Position numbers and translations under genes: made by a program | Shown here: positions 35,664 through 44,522 of the stretch, in pieces | How positions within the stretch are numbered: the first letter of the stretch is position 1 | How the letters are laid out: the number at the start of each line of letters is the position of its first letter | The notes under the pieces: model-generated | Databases searched by the model: none | The model's input: the letters and a program-made list of their open reading frames with translations, nothing else | Told to the model about the DNA's origin: nothing | Source of the DNA: Kiloniellaceae bacterium | Lineage (GTDB): Bacteria > Pseudomonadota > Alphaproteobacteria > Kiloniellales > J153 | Length of the DNA: 64,000 bases | Assembly: GCA_021776095.1 (NCBI GenBank) | Contig: JAJFGO010000021.1 | Span: forward strand, 124,001-188,000 | Reading direction: 5' to 3'

Positions 35664-36949
35664 TGAAACCAGGCTGGCGCCCCTGGCTGGTCTGGGGTCT
35701 GAGCGCGCTGTTCTTCTGCTACATCTTCTTTCAGCGTGTCGCGCCCAGCGTGATGATCGACCCGCTAATGCGCGACCTGGGGGTTGGCGCCGCGGTCCTG
35801 GGCAATCTTTCGGCTTTCTATTTTTACGCTTACGCCGGGCTGCAAATCCCGGTCGGCATCATGCACGATCGCTGGGGCCCGCGCCGGGTGCTGACCGGCG
35901 CCGCCCTGTTCACCGCGGCGGGCAGCGCCCTGTTTGCCATGGCGGACAGCGTCTTAGCCGTCTACCTGGGCCGTCTGGTCATTGGCGCCGGGGCGGCCTT
36001 CAGCTTCGTCGGCAGTCTGAAGCTGGCCGGGTCTTGGTTTCCCTTGCGGCGTTTCGCCTTGGTGTCCGGCCTGACCATGATGCTGGGCATGCTCGGCGGT
36101 GTCTTCGGGCAAGCGCCTCTGGCCATGCTGGTCGAGACCAGCGGTTGGCGCCCGGCCTTGGGCGGCGCGGCCGTGGCCGGAGTCGTGCTGGCCGCGGCGA
36201 TCTGGTTCGTGGTGCGCGATCGGCCGACCGAAATGGCGCCACTTGGGGCCGTATCGCGCGGTTTGGACAGCGGTGCGGCGAAGCCCAAGGCCCCGGGAGT
36301 TTTCGCCGCCCTACGCACGGTCCTAAGCCGGCCGCAGAATTGGATTCTCGCTCTGATCGGCGGGGCCATGTCGGCGCCCATGCTGGCCTTCGCGGGCCTT
36401 TGGGGCGTCGCCTGGCTCATGCAGACTCAGGACCTGACGCGGGCCGAGGCCGCGGCGACCACCTCGCTGCTGCTGATCGGCTGGGCGGTCGGCTCGCCAA
36501 CCATCGGCGCCATCTCAGACGCGGCCGGGCGGCGTAAGCCCTGGTTGATCGCGGCCGCGCTGGGCGGCCTCGCTGGTCTGAGCGCCCTGATCTATGTGCC
36601 CGAGCTGCCCCTTGCAGTCTTGTCGATCCTGTTTCTGACCACGGGGGCCTGCCTCGGCGGCATGGTGATCGCCTTCGCCCTGGCCCGCGAATCCAACCCG
36701 GCGGACTCGAGCGGCATGGCCCTCGCGTTCGTCAACATGGCGGTCATGGGTTCCGGCGCGTTGTTTCAACCGCTCGTTGGCCTCTTGCTGGACCGGCACT
36801 GGGACGGCGCGCTGCTCGACGGGGCCCGGGTATATTCGGCGGCAGCCTACCAGAGCGCGCTCTCGGTCCTGGTGTTGTTCCTTGGCGCGGGCCTGGTCCT
36901 GTGCTTCGCCGCGCGTGAGGCGCTAGCGACGACCGGCGCGACCAGCTGA
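35663..36949 (+). CDS. MFS transporter
   Basis: A 428-residue major facilitator with about 12 helices and the loop motif GIMHDRWGPRRVL between helices 2 and 3. The N-terminal part (FFQRVAPSVMIDPLMRDLGVG) resembles organic-acid/anion carriers. It is cotranscribed with the preceding FCD-type GntR regulator, so uptake or export of a small organic acid is a reasonable guess. Confidence 0.87.
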   Translation: MKPGWRPWLVWGLSALFFCYIFFQRVAPSVMIDPLMRDLGVGAAVLGNLSAFYFYAYAGLQIPVGIMHDRWGPRRVLTGAALFTAAGSALFAMADSVLAVYLGRLVIGAGAAFSFVGSLKLAGSWFPLRRFALVSGLTMMLGMLGGVFGQAPLAMLVETSGWRPALGGAAVAGVVLAAAIWFVVRDRPTEMAPLGAVSRGLDSGAAKPKAPGVFAALRTVLSRPQNWILALIGGAMSAPMLAFAGLWGVAWLMQTQDLTRAEAAATTSLLLIGWAVGSPTIGAISDAAGRRKPWLIAAALGGLAGLSALIYVPELPLAVLSILFLTTGACLGGMVIAFALARESNPADSSGMALAFVNMAVMGSGALFQPLVGLLLDRHWDGALLDGARVYSAAAYQSALSVLVLFLGAGLVLCFAAREALATTGATS

Positions 36950-36977
36950 ACCCGATAGGCAATCCATTCCAAAAGAC

Positions 36978-36994
36978 CCCGGCAATTCGCCGGG
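36978..36994 (+). terminator. Probable terminator after the MFS gene
   Basis: CCCGGC-AATTC-GCCGGG is a perfect 6-bp hairpin 29 nt after the MFS stop. It is followed only by GTGCAATTTCC, so the T-tract is weak. Confidence 0.5.
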
Positions 36995-37028
36995 TGCAAT
37001 TTCCGAATCCCACGGTTAGGTTTGGACT

Positions 37029-38447
37029 ATGCCAAGACTCCGCAAGGCCAAAATCATCGCCACTATGGGTCCGGCTTCGTCCGACCCGGAGGTTGTACGG
37101 GCCCTGTTCGAAGCCGGCGTCGACGTCTTCCGGCTGAATTTCAGCCACGGTACCCACGACGACCACCGGCGCAATTTCGAGACCATCCGTGCTCTGGAAC
37201 GTGAAACCGACCGGCCGATCGGAATTCTGGTCGACCTGCAGGGGCCTAAACTTAGGGTCGGCAAGATCGCGGGCGGCAAGGTCGAGCTCGAGGCCGGCAC
37301 CGCCTTCCGCCTAGACTTGGACACGGCACCGGGCGACGCCAATCGCGCGCCCCTGCCCCATCCGGAGATCTTCGCGGCCTTGACCCCAGGCGCCGATCTG
37401 CTGCTCGATGACGGCAAGTTGCGCCTCAAGGTGATGGACTGCGGGGCGGATTTCGCCAACACCGAAGTCATTGCCGGTGGGCCCCTGTCCGACCGCAAGG
37501 GCGTCAATGTACCGGGCGTGATCCTGCCGATTTCGCCGCTGACCGATAAGGATCGCAAGGATCTGCGGTTCGGCCTGGAGCTGGGCACGGATTGGGTCGG
37601 GCTTTCCTTCGTGCAACGTCCCGAGGACGTGGCCGAGGCTCGGCGTCTGATCGCCGGGCGCGCGGCGATCATGATCAAGGTCGAGAAACCGGCCGCGATC
37701 ACCCATCTGGATCGCCTAGTCGAGATGGCCGAGGCGATCATGGTCGCACGCGGCGATCTGGGCGTCGAAATGCCGCCGGAGGACGTGCCGAGCCTGCAAA
37801 AGCGAATCATCCGAGCCTGCCGCCTGGCCGGCAAGCCGGTCGTGGTCGCGACCCAGATGCTCGATTCCATGGTCCATGCCCCGGCGCCGACCCGCGCCGA
37901 GGCTTCGGACGTGGCGACCGCGGTTTACGACGGCGCCGACGCGGTCATGCTGTCGGCGGAGACCGCTTCGGGCGACTACCCGCTCGAGGCGGTGACCATG
38001 ATGAACCGCATCGCGATCCGCACCGAGGCCGACCCTCACTATCGGGCGCTGCTGCACGCCCTGCACCCGGAGCCGGAACCGACCGCGCCGGACGCTATCT
38101 CCGCCGCTGCGGCACAGGTCGCCCAAACGATCCGCGCCGCCGCCATCGTGAGCTATACCACCTCCGGCTCGACCGCGATGCGCGCCGCGCGCGAGCGGCC
38201 CGACGTGCCGATCCTGGTGCTGACCTCGAAGATCGAAACGGCGCGGCGCCTGGCGGTGACCTGGGGCGCGCACTGCGTGCAGACGCCCGACGTGCGTTCG
38301 TTCCAGGAGATGGTGCAAAAGGCGTGCGGCATCGCCCTGACCGAGGGCATCGCCAAGGCCGGCGACAAGCTCATCATCACCGCCGGCGTGCCCTTCGGCA
38401 CCCCCGGGGCGACCAACGTGCTGCGCATCGCCTGGGTCGAGGGTTAA
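37029..38447 (+). CDS. pyk: Pyruvate kinase
   Basis: A 472-residue enzyme of normal length. It begins MPRLRKAKIIATMGPASSD. Substrate and metal residues are visible in FRLNFSHGTHDDH, LVDLQGPKLRVG, IMIKVEKPAAITHLD, VARGDLGVEMP and ATQMLDSM; the C-terminal domain starts near ISAAAAQVA. It converts phosphoenolpyruvate and ADP to pyruvate and ATP, the last step of glycolysis. It looks monocistronic and converges on the methyltransferase gene with a 6-bp gap between stops. Confidence 0.95.
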   Translation: MPRLRKAKIIATMGPASSDPEVVRALFEAGVDVFRLNFSHGTHDDHRRNFETIRALERETDRPIGILVDLQGPKLRVGKIAGGKVELEAGTAFRLDLDTAPGDANRAPLPHPEIFAALTPGADLLLDDGKLRLKVMDCGADFANTEVIAGGPLSDRKGVNVPGVILPISPLTDKDRKDLRFGLELGTDWVGLSFVQRPEDVAEARRLIAGRAAIMIKVEKPAAITHLDRLVEMAEAIMVARGDLGVEMPPEDVPSLQKRIIRACRLAGKPVVVATQMLDSMVHAPAPTRAEASDVATAVYDGADAVMLSAETASGDYPLEAVTMMNRIAIRTEADPHYRALLHALHPEPEPTAPDAISAAAAQVAQTIRAAAIVSYTTSGSTAMRAARERPDVPILVLTSKIETARRLAVTWGAHCVQTPDVRSFQEMVQKACGIALTEGIAKAGDKLIITAGVPFGTPGATNVLRIAWVEG

Positions 38448-38453
38448 GACCCC

Positions 38454-39299
38454 TCACGCTGGCTTCTTGGCGATCGCCTGATAAGTCACGATGCGCCCCT
38501 CGATCAGGCTGCGCGCCATGTTGGCGGCCAGCGCGCGCCAATCGTCCCCGAAAATGAGCGCCAGCGTGGTCGGCGGCGCGTCGGCGCCCTGGCTTTGCGC
38601 AGCCGCCCGCACCCGCTTAACCCAGGCGATACCCTGGGCACTAACATCACGCCATGCGGCGATTTCGAAACCGGTTCGGGTCAGATAGACGCGCAGTTCA
38701 TCCGGCGTTTGCAGGTAGCTCATCGATTCCTCCGGAGCCCAAGGCACGGGGTAGTGCACGGACCCGCCGGGCCCGGCAAGCACATCGTAGATCGCCAAGC
38801 GACCACCCGGCTTGAGCACGCGGAACATCTCACCATAGAGACGCGGCTTGTCAGGAATGTTCATGGCGGTGTGTTGCGTCCACATGACATCGTAGGCGCC
38901 GTCGTCGAACGGCAGATCGAGAGCATCGCCCTGACGGTAGGCAACCTTATCGGCAAGCCCGGTGCGTGCCGCCAGCATCTCCGCGACCTGGCAGAACTCG
39001 GAGGTCAGGTCGAGGCCGGTGACTTGGCAGCCGATGCTGTCGGCGAGAAAGCGCGAAGGCCCGCCAATCCCACACCCCACATCGAGCACCGAGTCGTCCG
39101 CCGCGATCGCGGCCATGGCGGCAAGTTCCGCCGTCGCCTCGCGGCCGAGAATGTGAAACTCGTCGATCGGCGCCAGATCGTCTTGGCGCAGCGCGTCAAC
39201 ATCGGCGCCGGCGGCGCGTAAGGCGGCGAGGATCCGCTCGGCCAGCCCTCCGCGCGCGTAATGGTTTTGGATATTTCTCGATTGGGTCTCGTTCGTCAT
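38454..39299 (-). CDS. SAM-dependent methyltransferase
   Basis: A 281-residue class I methyltransferase. I use the ATG at 39299, which overlaps the MFS stop (ATGA). Motif I is VLDVGCGIGGPSRFLA, motif II includes the acidic residue in VTGLDLTSEF, and post-motifs QGDALDLPFDDGAYDVMWTQHTAMNI and LKPGGRLAIYDVL are clear. Its shape resembles glycine/sarcosine- and small-molecule methyltransferases. Coupling to an MFS carrier suggests methylation and transport of a shared compound. Confidence 0.85.
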   Translation of the reverse strand: MTNETQSRNIQNHYARGGLAERILAALRAAGADVDALRQDDLAPIDEFHILGREATAELAAMAAIAADDSVLDVGCGIGGPSRFLADSIGCQVTGLDLTSEFCQVAEMLAARTGLADKVAYRQGDALDLPFDDGAYDVMWTQHTAMNIPDKPRLYGEMFRVLKPGGRLAIYDVLAGPGGSVHYPVPWAPEESMSYLQTPDELRVYLTRTGFEIAAWRDVSAQGIAWVKRVRAAAQSQGADAPPTTLALIFGDDWRALAANMARSLIEGRIVTYQAIAKKPA

Positions 39300-40513
39300 T
39301 CGGCTCCTTGCCGCACGGACGCGCGGGTTTCCGACATTGGCCGATCGGCTATTGGCCAGTGAAGCACGGCGGCCACAAGGCCGAGCGCGATGGCGACTAT
39401 CCAAACCGCGTCGTAGGACCCAGTCATGTCATAGCTGATCCCACCCAGCCAAGCGCCGAAGAAGGAGCCGATCTGATGGCTGAACATGACGATGCCGAAA
39501 AGCGTCGCCATATAGCGCGCGCCGAAAACATCGCCGACCAAACCGCTGGTCAGGGGCACGGTGCTGAGCCAGAGCAAGCCGAAACTAGCCGAGAACAACC
39601 AAACCGAGAGCTGGGTCTGGGGTGCGACCAGGAACAACGTGATGGAAATCGAACGGGCCAGATAGATGCCGGACAGAATGTACTTCTTGCGAAACCGCCC
39701 GCCCAAGTAGCCGGCCAGAAGCCCGCCGACGATGTTAAAAAACCCAATGATACCGAGCGCGCTGGCCCCGACCAGCGGATCGAGCCCGAAGGTATTGATA
39801 TAGGCCGGCAGGTGAGTCGCGATGAAGGCGACATGGAAGCCGCAGACGAAAAACCCGGCGGTCAAAAGCTGAAAGCCCCGGTGCTGGCGCGCCTCCTTCA
39901 CGGCGGCGCCGAGCGAAAGATCGCTGGCGGACTGCGCCGCGGGCTTGCCGGCCAGGACGGCCGACAAGGGCACGATGAGCGCGCTCAAGACCGCGAGCAT
40001 CACAAGCGCGCCGACCCAGCCGAGCCACCCCATGGTCACCTGAGTAAAGGGCAGCAACAGGAACTGCCCGAGCGAACCGCCGGCCGAGGCGATACCCAAG
40101 GAGATACTGCGCCGCTCCGGCGGAACGGCCCGAGCCACGGCGCCCAGGACCAGGGGAAAGCCGCAGGCCGCGACCGCGATACCGACCAGCACGCCGCCGC
40201 CCAGATGCACGGCAAAAACGGTGCCGCCCAGGGCCATGACCAGAAGGCCGGCAACATAAACCACGCCGCCAAAAGCCATGCAGCGCGCGGTGCCGTAGCG
40301 ATCCGCTAAGACCGCGAAGAAAGGCGTCATGACGCCCCAGATCAGGTTTTGCACGGCGATCGCGAGCGCAAAATTACCGCGCCCGATGCCAAGCTCCGCG
40401 GTAATCGGTTCCAGAAACAGCCCGAAGGTTTGGCGCGTGCCCATGTTCAGCGCCAGAACGGCGGCACCGCAAATCAGCACCAGGGTCGGCACCCGCCAGG
40501 TCTTGACCGTCAT
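39296..40513 (-). CDS. MFS transporter
   Basis: A 405-residue carrier with 12 predicted helices (ATG at 40513; an upstream in-frame TTG is less likely). It has the loop FAVLADRYGTARCMAFG and a central FRKKYILSGIYLARS loop. The opening LALNMGTRQTFGLFLEPI is typical of the oxalate/formate antiporter-like and monocarboxylate branch. It is translationally coupled to the methyltransferase gene downstream. Confidence 0.85.
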   Translation of the reverse strand: MTVKTWRVPTLVLICGAAVLALNMGTRQTFGLFLEPITAELGIGRGNFALAIAVQNLIWGVMTPFFAVLADRYGTARCMAFGGVVYVAGLLVMALGGTVFAVHLGGGVLVGIAVAACGFPLVLGAVARAVPPERRSISLGIASAGGSLGQFLLLPFTQVTMGWLGWVGALVMLAVLSALIVPLSAVLAGKPAAQSASDLSLGAAVKEARQHRGFQLLTAGFFVCGFHVAFIATHLPAYINTFGLDPLVGASALGIIGFFNIVGGLLAGYLGGRFRKKYILSGIYLARSISITLFLVAPQTQLSVWLFSASFGLLWLSTVPLTSGLVGDVFGARYMATLFGIVMFSHQIGSFFGAWLGGISYDMTGSYDAVWIVAIALGLVAAVLHWPIADRPMSETRASVRQGAE

Positions 40514-40642
40514 ATCTGCAATTCCCGCCAAGAATCCGCCGGCACGATCCCGGCAGACTTTAGCCTACACGCCGACCCCCGCGCGGCCAAAGCCGCGCAC
40601 GCGCATGGCTGCCATGCAACGGCATTGGCGGCGCCGTACTGC

Positions 40643-41284
40643 TTAGATATCCCGGCGCCCCAGGCTCTTGCGCAGGGCCTCGGCATTGTGGTTGGCGCCG
40701 GGCGCGAGGGGATAAACCTCCAAGGCGGACTCGAAGGAATCGAGCGCTTGTTCCTCGTCCTCGAGCGCGAGATAGACCAGCCCACGGCCTGAAAGCGCGC
40801 CGAAATGGCGCGGTTCGAGCGCCAGCGTCTTGTCGATGTCGGCCAAGGATTGGTCGAATTGGCCTAGCAGGTAATAGACCGTCGCGCGCTTGTTCCAGCC
40901 TTCGGCGAAGCCCGGCACAATCGCGACAATCTGATCGAATTTGGTGAGCGCGGCACGCGCATCGCCGCGCCCCATGGCAGAAACGCCTTGCTCCAGCAAA
41001 ATCCGCGCGGCCCGGTCCTCGACCTCACCCCAGATCGACCAGATGGCCGCCTCGACCAAACGGGCGCTCGGGATATCGGGTGCCAGTTTGAGTTGTTCGA
41101 ACAAGACCTCAAGGCGCGGATCGCTTTGGTCGGCGCGCGCCGGACCAACGACTATGATCGCCGGGCCCAAGCCGGAAACCGCGAACGTGCCCAGGGCCAA
41201 AACTATTGCCGCCACATACCTCACGCCACTAAGTATGGCCCAGGGTGTGAGCGAACCCAAGAGCCAGTCCGTGGCCATCGCCAT
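40643..41284 (-). CDS. Exported TPR-repeat protein
   Basis: A 213-residue protein with an N-terminal hydrophobic segment (about 18-45, VAAIVLALGTFAVSGLGPAIIVV) and a mature part of about three TPR repeats. The repeats show as LEQGVSAMGRGDARAALTKFDQIVAIVPGFAEGWNKRATVYYLLGQFDQSLADIDKTLALEPRH and so on. Proteins of this kind act as periplasmic scaffolds. The start (ATG 41284, GTG 41287 or ATG 41278) is ambiguous. Only 25-30 bp separate it from the divergent DUF2817 gene, so their promoters must overlap. Confidence 0.8.
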   Translation of the reverse strand: MAMATDWLLGSLTPWAILSGVRYVAAIVLALGTFAVSGLGPAIIVVGPARADQSDPRLEVLFEQLKLAPDIPSARLVEAAIWSIWGEVEDRAARILLEQGVSAMGRGDARAALTKFDQIVAIVPGFAEGWNKRATVYYLLGQFDQSLADIDKTLALEPRHFGALSGRGLVYLALEDEEQALDSFESALEVYPLAPGANHNAEALRKSLGRRDI

Positions 41285-41312
41285 CACGATTCCATGAGGG
41301 AGTTCCAGCAGT

Positions 41313-42398
41313 ATGAGTGTTAGCCAGTACTTTTCCGCCGATTATGCGGAGGCCCGAGGCAAGTTCCTGGCGGCCGCCAAGTCCGCCGGCGCGCACCTGA
41401 CCCATTACCGCAATCCGGGCCAGGGACCGGCGGGTGAGGAGCTTTTCACCGATACCGCCCGGGTCGGGCCGGCCGACGCCACCAAGGTGATGATGCTGAT
41501 CTCCGCAACCCACGGGGTCGAGGGTTTCTGCGGCTCCGGCGTGCAAGTCGGCTGGCTGGCTTCCGGCCTAAGCACGGAGCTACCCGAGGGCGTCGCGGTG
41601 CTCTCGATTCATGGCATCAATCCCCATGGCTTCGCCTGGCTGCGCCGGGTGACCGAGGACAATGTCGATCTCAACCGCAACTTCGTGGACCACGGCGCGG
41701 ACTACCCGGCGAACCCGGCCTACGAGGAACTGCACCAGGCGGTGTGTCCCTCGCGGTGGGACGACTCGAGCCTTGAGGAGACCGGCAAGGTCCTGGACGC
41801 CTATGCCGAGAAACACGGCGCCTTCGCCCTGCAAGGGGCGATCAGCGGCGGCCAATATCGCCACGCCGACGGCCTGTTCTACGGCGGCAACGCGCCGACC
41901 TGGTCGGCCCAAACCTTGCGCGCGATCATGAAGGCGGAGTTGGCCGAAGCCCGCCATGTCGCAACCATCGACTACCACACTGGCCTAGGCCCGCGCGGCT
42001 ATGGCGAGCGCATTTGCGTCCACGCACCCGATTCGCCCGGCTTGGACCGTGCCGCGGCCTGGTACGATGGCGACATCACCTCGCCGGCGCTTGGCAATTC
42101 CACCTCAGCCGTGTTGACCGGGGTCAACTTCAGGGGAATTGACGAGGCCCTGCCCCACGCCCAGGTTACCGGCATCGCCTTGGAATACGGAACCCAGCCG
42201 ACCGACGCGGTCATCCTGGCGCTACGCGCCGACAACTGGCTGCACCGGCACGGCGACCCGGCCTCCACCCAAGGCCAGGCGATCAAGAAGCAGATCCGCG
42301 ACGCCTTCTATCAGGACGCCGACGACTGGAAGCAAATGATTTGGGACCGCGGCATCGAAACCCAACGCCTTGCGCTCAAGGGCCTGAGCGAGGGGTGA
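41313..42398 (+). CDS. DUF2817 family protein (M14-like predicted zinc peptidase)
   Basis: A 361-residue protein with LISATHGVEGFCGSG, VDLNRNFVDH and IDYHTGLGPRGYGE. This His...Glu...Asn-Arg-Asn...His layout matches M14-type zinc carboxypeptidases, to which DUF2817 is related. The late residue in IALEYGTQP may be the general base Glu. There is no signal peptide. Substrate unknown. GGGAG precedes the ATG. Confidence 0.82.
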   Translation: MSVSQYFSADYAEARGKFLAAAKSAGAHLTHYRNPGQGPAGEELFTDTARVGPADATKVMMLISATHGVEGFCGSGVQVGWLASGLSTELPEGVAVLSIHGINPHGFAWLRRVTEDNVDLNRNFVDHGADYPANPAYEELHQAVCPSRWDDSSLEETGKVLDAYAEKHGAFALQGAISGGQYRHADGLFYGGNAPTWSAQTLRAIMKAELAEARHVATIDYHTGLGPRGYGERICVHAPDSPGLDRAAAWYDGDITSPALGNSTSAVLTGVNFRGIDEALPHAQVTGIALEYGTQPTDAVILALRADNWLHRHGDPASTQGQAIKKQIRDAFYQDADDWKQMIWDRGIETQRLALKGLSEG

Positions 42399-42423
42399 GA
42401 GCGTATCGCCTAGTCAGACGAAG

Positions 42424-42843
42424 TTATTCGTCCACGTCGTCCATATCGGCTTGACCGGTCACCCGACGGCGAACGTGCGACCAGGAAATCCCGATCGCCA
42501 GCACGGTCGCGAGAATGACCAGCACGACCCAGGCGAAGGCCGAAGGTTCGCTGAGGCTGAGCAGGCCGAGATCGATCGCCACCCAGAGGATGGCCCCGAA
42601 CAGCGCCGCCGCGAGGGCCATGCCGATCGGTCCGATCGAACGAAATGTGGCGCGCAAAAAGATCACATAGAGAATCGCCAGCACGATGCCGGCCAGGACC
42701 TTCAGCGGCAGGTTGTCGCCGTTCATCCCGGCGACCCAGTGAAAAAACGAATACCCGGTCGGATTGAAGGTCGCGAAAACCAGAGCCAGGGCGATGACCC
42801 AGCGGACCAGGAAGGAGCCGGCGGAAAATGCGGGTAACGCCAT
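42424..42843 (-). CDS. Small integral membrane protein (DUF6524-like)
   Basis: A 139-residue protein with four hydrophobic helices (WVIALALVFATFNPTGYSFFHW; LPLKVLAGIVLAILYVIFLRATF; IGMALAAALFGAILWVAIDLGLL; AFAWVVLVILATVLAIGISWSHV) and an acidic tail MDDVDE. The NPTGYSFFHW motif after helix 1 is characteristic of a small proteobacterial family of unknown function. It converges on the DUF2817 gene. Confidence 0.75.
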   Translation of the reverse strand: MALPAFSAGSFLVRWVIALALVFATFNPTGYSFFHWVAGMNGDNLPLKVLAGIVLAILYVIFLRATFRSIGPIGMALAAALFGAILWVAIDLGLLSLSEPSAFAWVVLVILATVLAIGISWSHVRRRVTGQADMDDVDE

Positions 42844-42920
42844 GTTGCAACCTGTTTATGTTGGAAAACGAACGGGCTTTTACCTTGAGCGGTTATTCCT
42901 GGCAACCTAACTTGCCCCCC

Positions 42921-43086
42921 GTGGCGGGTCCTCCAAGCAAGTCTTGGCCGTGATTTTTCGCTGCCAAGACTCTCTGGGGTTACCCCAGGGATACGACGTT
43001 ACCTAGCCATCGCGCGGCATAACCGCCCCTAGGCTGTCGCCTAGTCACGGTTACGCTTGACCGGACGGGTTGGGGGACCCAGCCAC
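42921..43086 (+). ncRNA. Candidate retron msr-msd RNA
   Basis: The region before the reverse transcriptase gene is rich in perfect inverted repeats. A long-range stem closes it: GTGGCGGGTCCTCC (42921-42934) pairs with GGGGGACCC plus GCCAC (43072-43086) over 14 bp with one G-T pair and one bulged A. Inside are three hairpins. AGTCTTGGC/GCCAAGACT (42940-42948 and 42963-42971) has 9 bp and a T-rich loop. CTGGGG-TTA-CCCCAG is at 42974-42988. The long hairpin GCATAACCG...CGGTTACGC (43017-43056) encloses CTAGGC-TGTC-GCCTAG. A further hairpin GGCAA/TTGCC (42901-42916) precedes the closing stem. The layout (a1/a2 stem, short hairpins, then a longer one, 41 nt before the RT start) fits a retron RNA. 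No priming G or msDNA boundary can be proven from sequence. Confidence 0.5.
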
Positions 43087-43126
43087 CCTTTAGCGGCCTT
43101 GCTGAGTGCCGCCAAAATGCGGTGCG

Positions 43127-44458
43127 ATGAAAACCAAAAACTGGGTAGTTCGTAATCTGGCGGCAGCGTTTCTCGCGGGCGACTGGAGTCCCAGCGCCAT
43201 GGAAGCGGTCGCCCTGGAAGCCCTGGGCGAAAACACCTGCCCGGCGTGGCTGCCGGTCATGATCGCCGAAATTATGGCGTCGACCGCGACGCCCTATCCG
43301 CCCGGCCCGGACCAGCTGGCAAATCTAATCCGTGGGTCCGCCGCGTTCACCGAGATCTGGGACCTTGGTCAGCCCCGGCCCCATGTTGCGAAGGTATCCG
43401 TCGCACCGCCGAAATTTGCCCCGATCGCGCCATTTCGCGATATCGGCGTACCCGAACTGGCAACGACCGAGGCGCTGGCCACATGGCTTTCGCTGTCCGT
43501 TCCGCTGATCGAATGGCTAGCTAAGCCGCAGACTCATCGGTTGCGACCGGGGTCTGCCCGCCATTACAGCTATGCCTGGATTCCCAAACGCGCCAGGCCG
43601 CCACGCTTAATCGAAGCGCCCAAACCGATCCTGAAGGGCATCCAGCGGCAGATTCTGCACGACATACTCGACCGGGTCCCGCCTCATGAGTCTGCGCACG
43701 GTTACCGCAAGGGACGCTCCTGCGTCAGCGCGGCGCAACTGCACGCCGGCGAGGCGGTGGTGGTGTGCGCCGACCTTAAGGATTTCTTCTTACGCATCTC
43801 CCTTGGCCGCGTGCACGGCCTGTTTCGAAGCCTTGGATACCCTTGGAGGATCGCCCGGCTTCTCACGGACTTGTGCGGAACCGCGACACCCGGCGATATT
43901 CTTGCGGGGGATGGCACACGGACAATGATGGACGACGAAACCCGCCGGTTGCTCGCGCAACGGCACTTGCCGCAAGGCGCGCCAACCTCGCCCGCCCTCG
44001 CCAATCTCTGCATCCGGCAATTGGATCGTCGCTTGAGCGGTCTGGCTCACAGCCTGAGCGCGCGCTATACGCGCTATGGCGACGACCTGGCCTTTTCCGG
44101 CGACCCTGATTTCGCCGGCCGGGTCGAGCGTTTTCTACCTCTGGTCCAAACAATTTGCGCGGATGCCGGCTTGCCGCTCAATCCCCGAAAAACGCGCGTC
44201 ATGGGCCAAGGGGGCTGCCAGCGCCTGCTCGGCTTGGTGGTCAATCGACACGTCAATGTGCCGCGCGCGAAGTATGACCGGCTCAAGGCTATCCTGCACA
44301 ATAGCCTGCGACACGGGCCGGGCGCAGAAAACCGTGCAGGACATCCTGATTTCCGGGCGCACCTGGCGGGGCAAATCGCCTGGGTCGAAAGCATCAGCCG
44401 GCGCAAGGGTCACCGGCTGCACCTTATGTTCGACCGTATCGACTGGTCCCGAACCTAG
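43127..44458 (+). CDS. Retron-type reverse transcriptase
   Basis: A 443-residue RT starting at the ATG at 43127 (an in-frame GTG at 43106 lies inside the leader; neither has a clear ribosome site). An N-terminal extension of about 150 residues shows no known motif. The polymerase motifs then follow in order: SAHGYRKGRS, A motif ADLKDFF (D216), B motif PQGAPTSP (282-289) and C motif YGDD (317-320, usually YADD in retrons). The retron-specific NAXXH reads AAQLH (202-206) and VTG reads LLG (367-369, followed by LVVNRHVNVPR). The family makes msDNA from an adjacent RNA and usually serves anti-phage defence. The domain X/Y similarity argues for a retron and against a group II intron, which would carry a maturase domain. 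Confidence 0.85.
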   Translation: MKTKNWVVRNLAAAFLAGDWSPSAMEAVALEALGENTCPAWLPVMIAEIMASTATPYPPGPDQLANLIRGSAAFTEIWDLGQPRPHVAKVSVAPPKFAPIAPFRDIGVPELATTEALATWLSLSVPLIEWLAKPQTHRLRPGSARHYSYAWIPKRARPPRLIEAPKPILKGIQRQILHDILDRVPPHESAHGYRKGRSCVSAAQLHAGEAVVVCADLKDFFLRISLGRVHGLFRSLGYPWRIARLLTDLCGTATPGDILAGDGTRTMMDDETRRLLAQRHLPQGAPTSPALANLCIRQLDRRLSGLAHSLSARYTRYGDDLAFSGDPDFAGRVERFLPLVQTICADAGLPLNPRKTRVMGQGGCQRLLGLVVNRHVNVPRAKYDRLKAILHNSLRHGPGAENRAGHPDFRAHLAGQIAWVESISRRKGHRLHLMFDRIDWSRT

Positions 44459-44478
44459 GGCTAGGCGGCCAGATTTAA

Positions 44479-44522
44479 GCCTCTTCGGTTCTACAAAAAA
44501 CCGTGAGGCGTCGAGGATTTTT
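44479..44522 (+). terminator. Probable terminator after the reverse transcriptase gene
   Basis: GCCTC-TT-CGGTT (44479-44490) pairs with AACCG-T-GAGGC (44499-44509), a 10-bp stem with a small internal loop. ATTTTT follows 7 nt later. It separates the RT from the downstream regulator gene. Confidence 0.55.

Noticed and set aside
43127-44458. Group II intron or diversity-generating RT
   Set aside because: No maturase (X) plus HNH domains, no intron-like catalytic core or domain V downstream, and no variable/template repeat pair. The domain X/Y segment looks retron-like.
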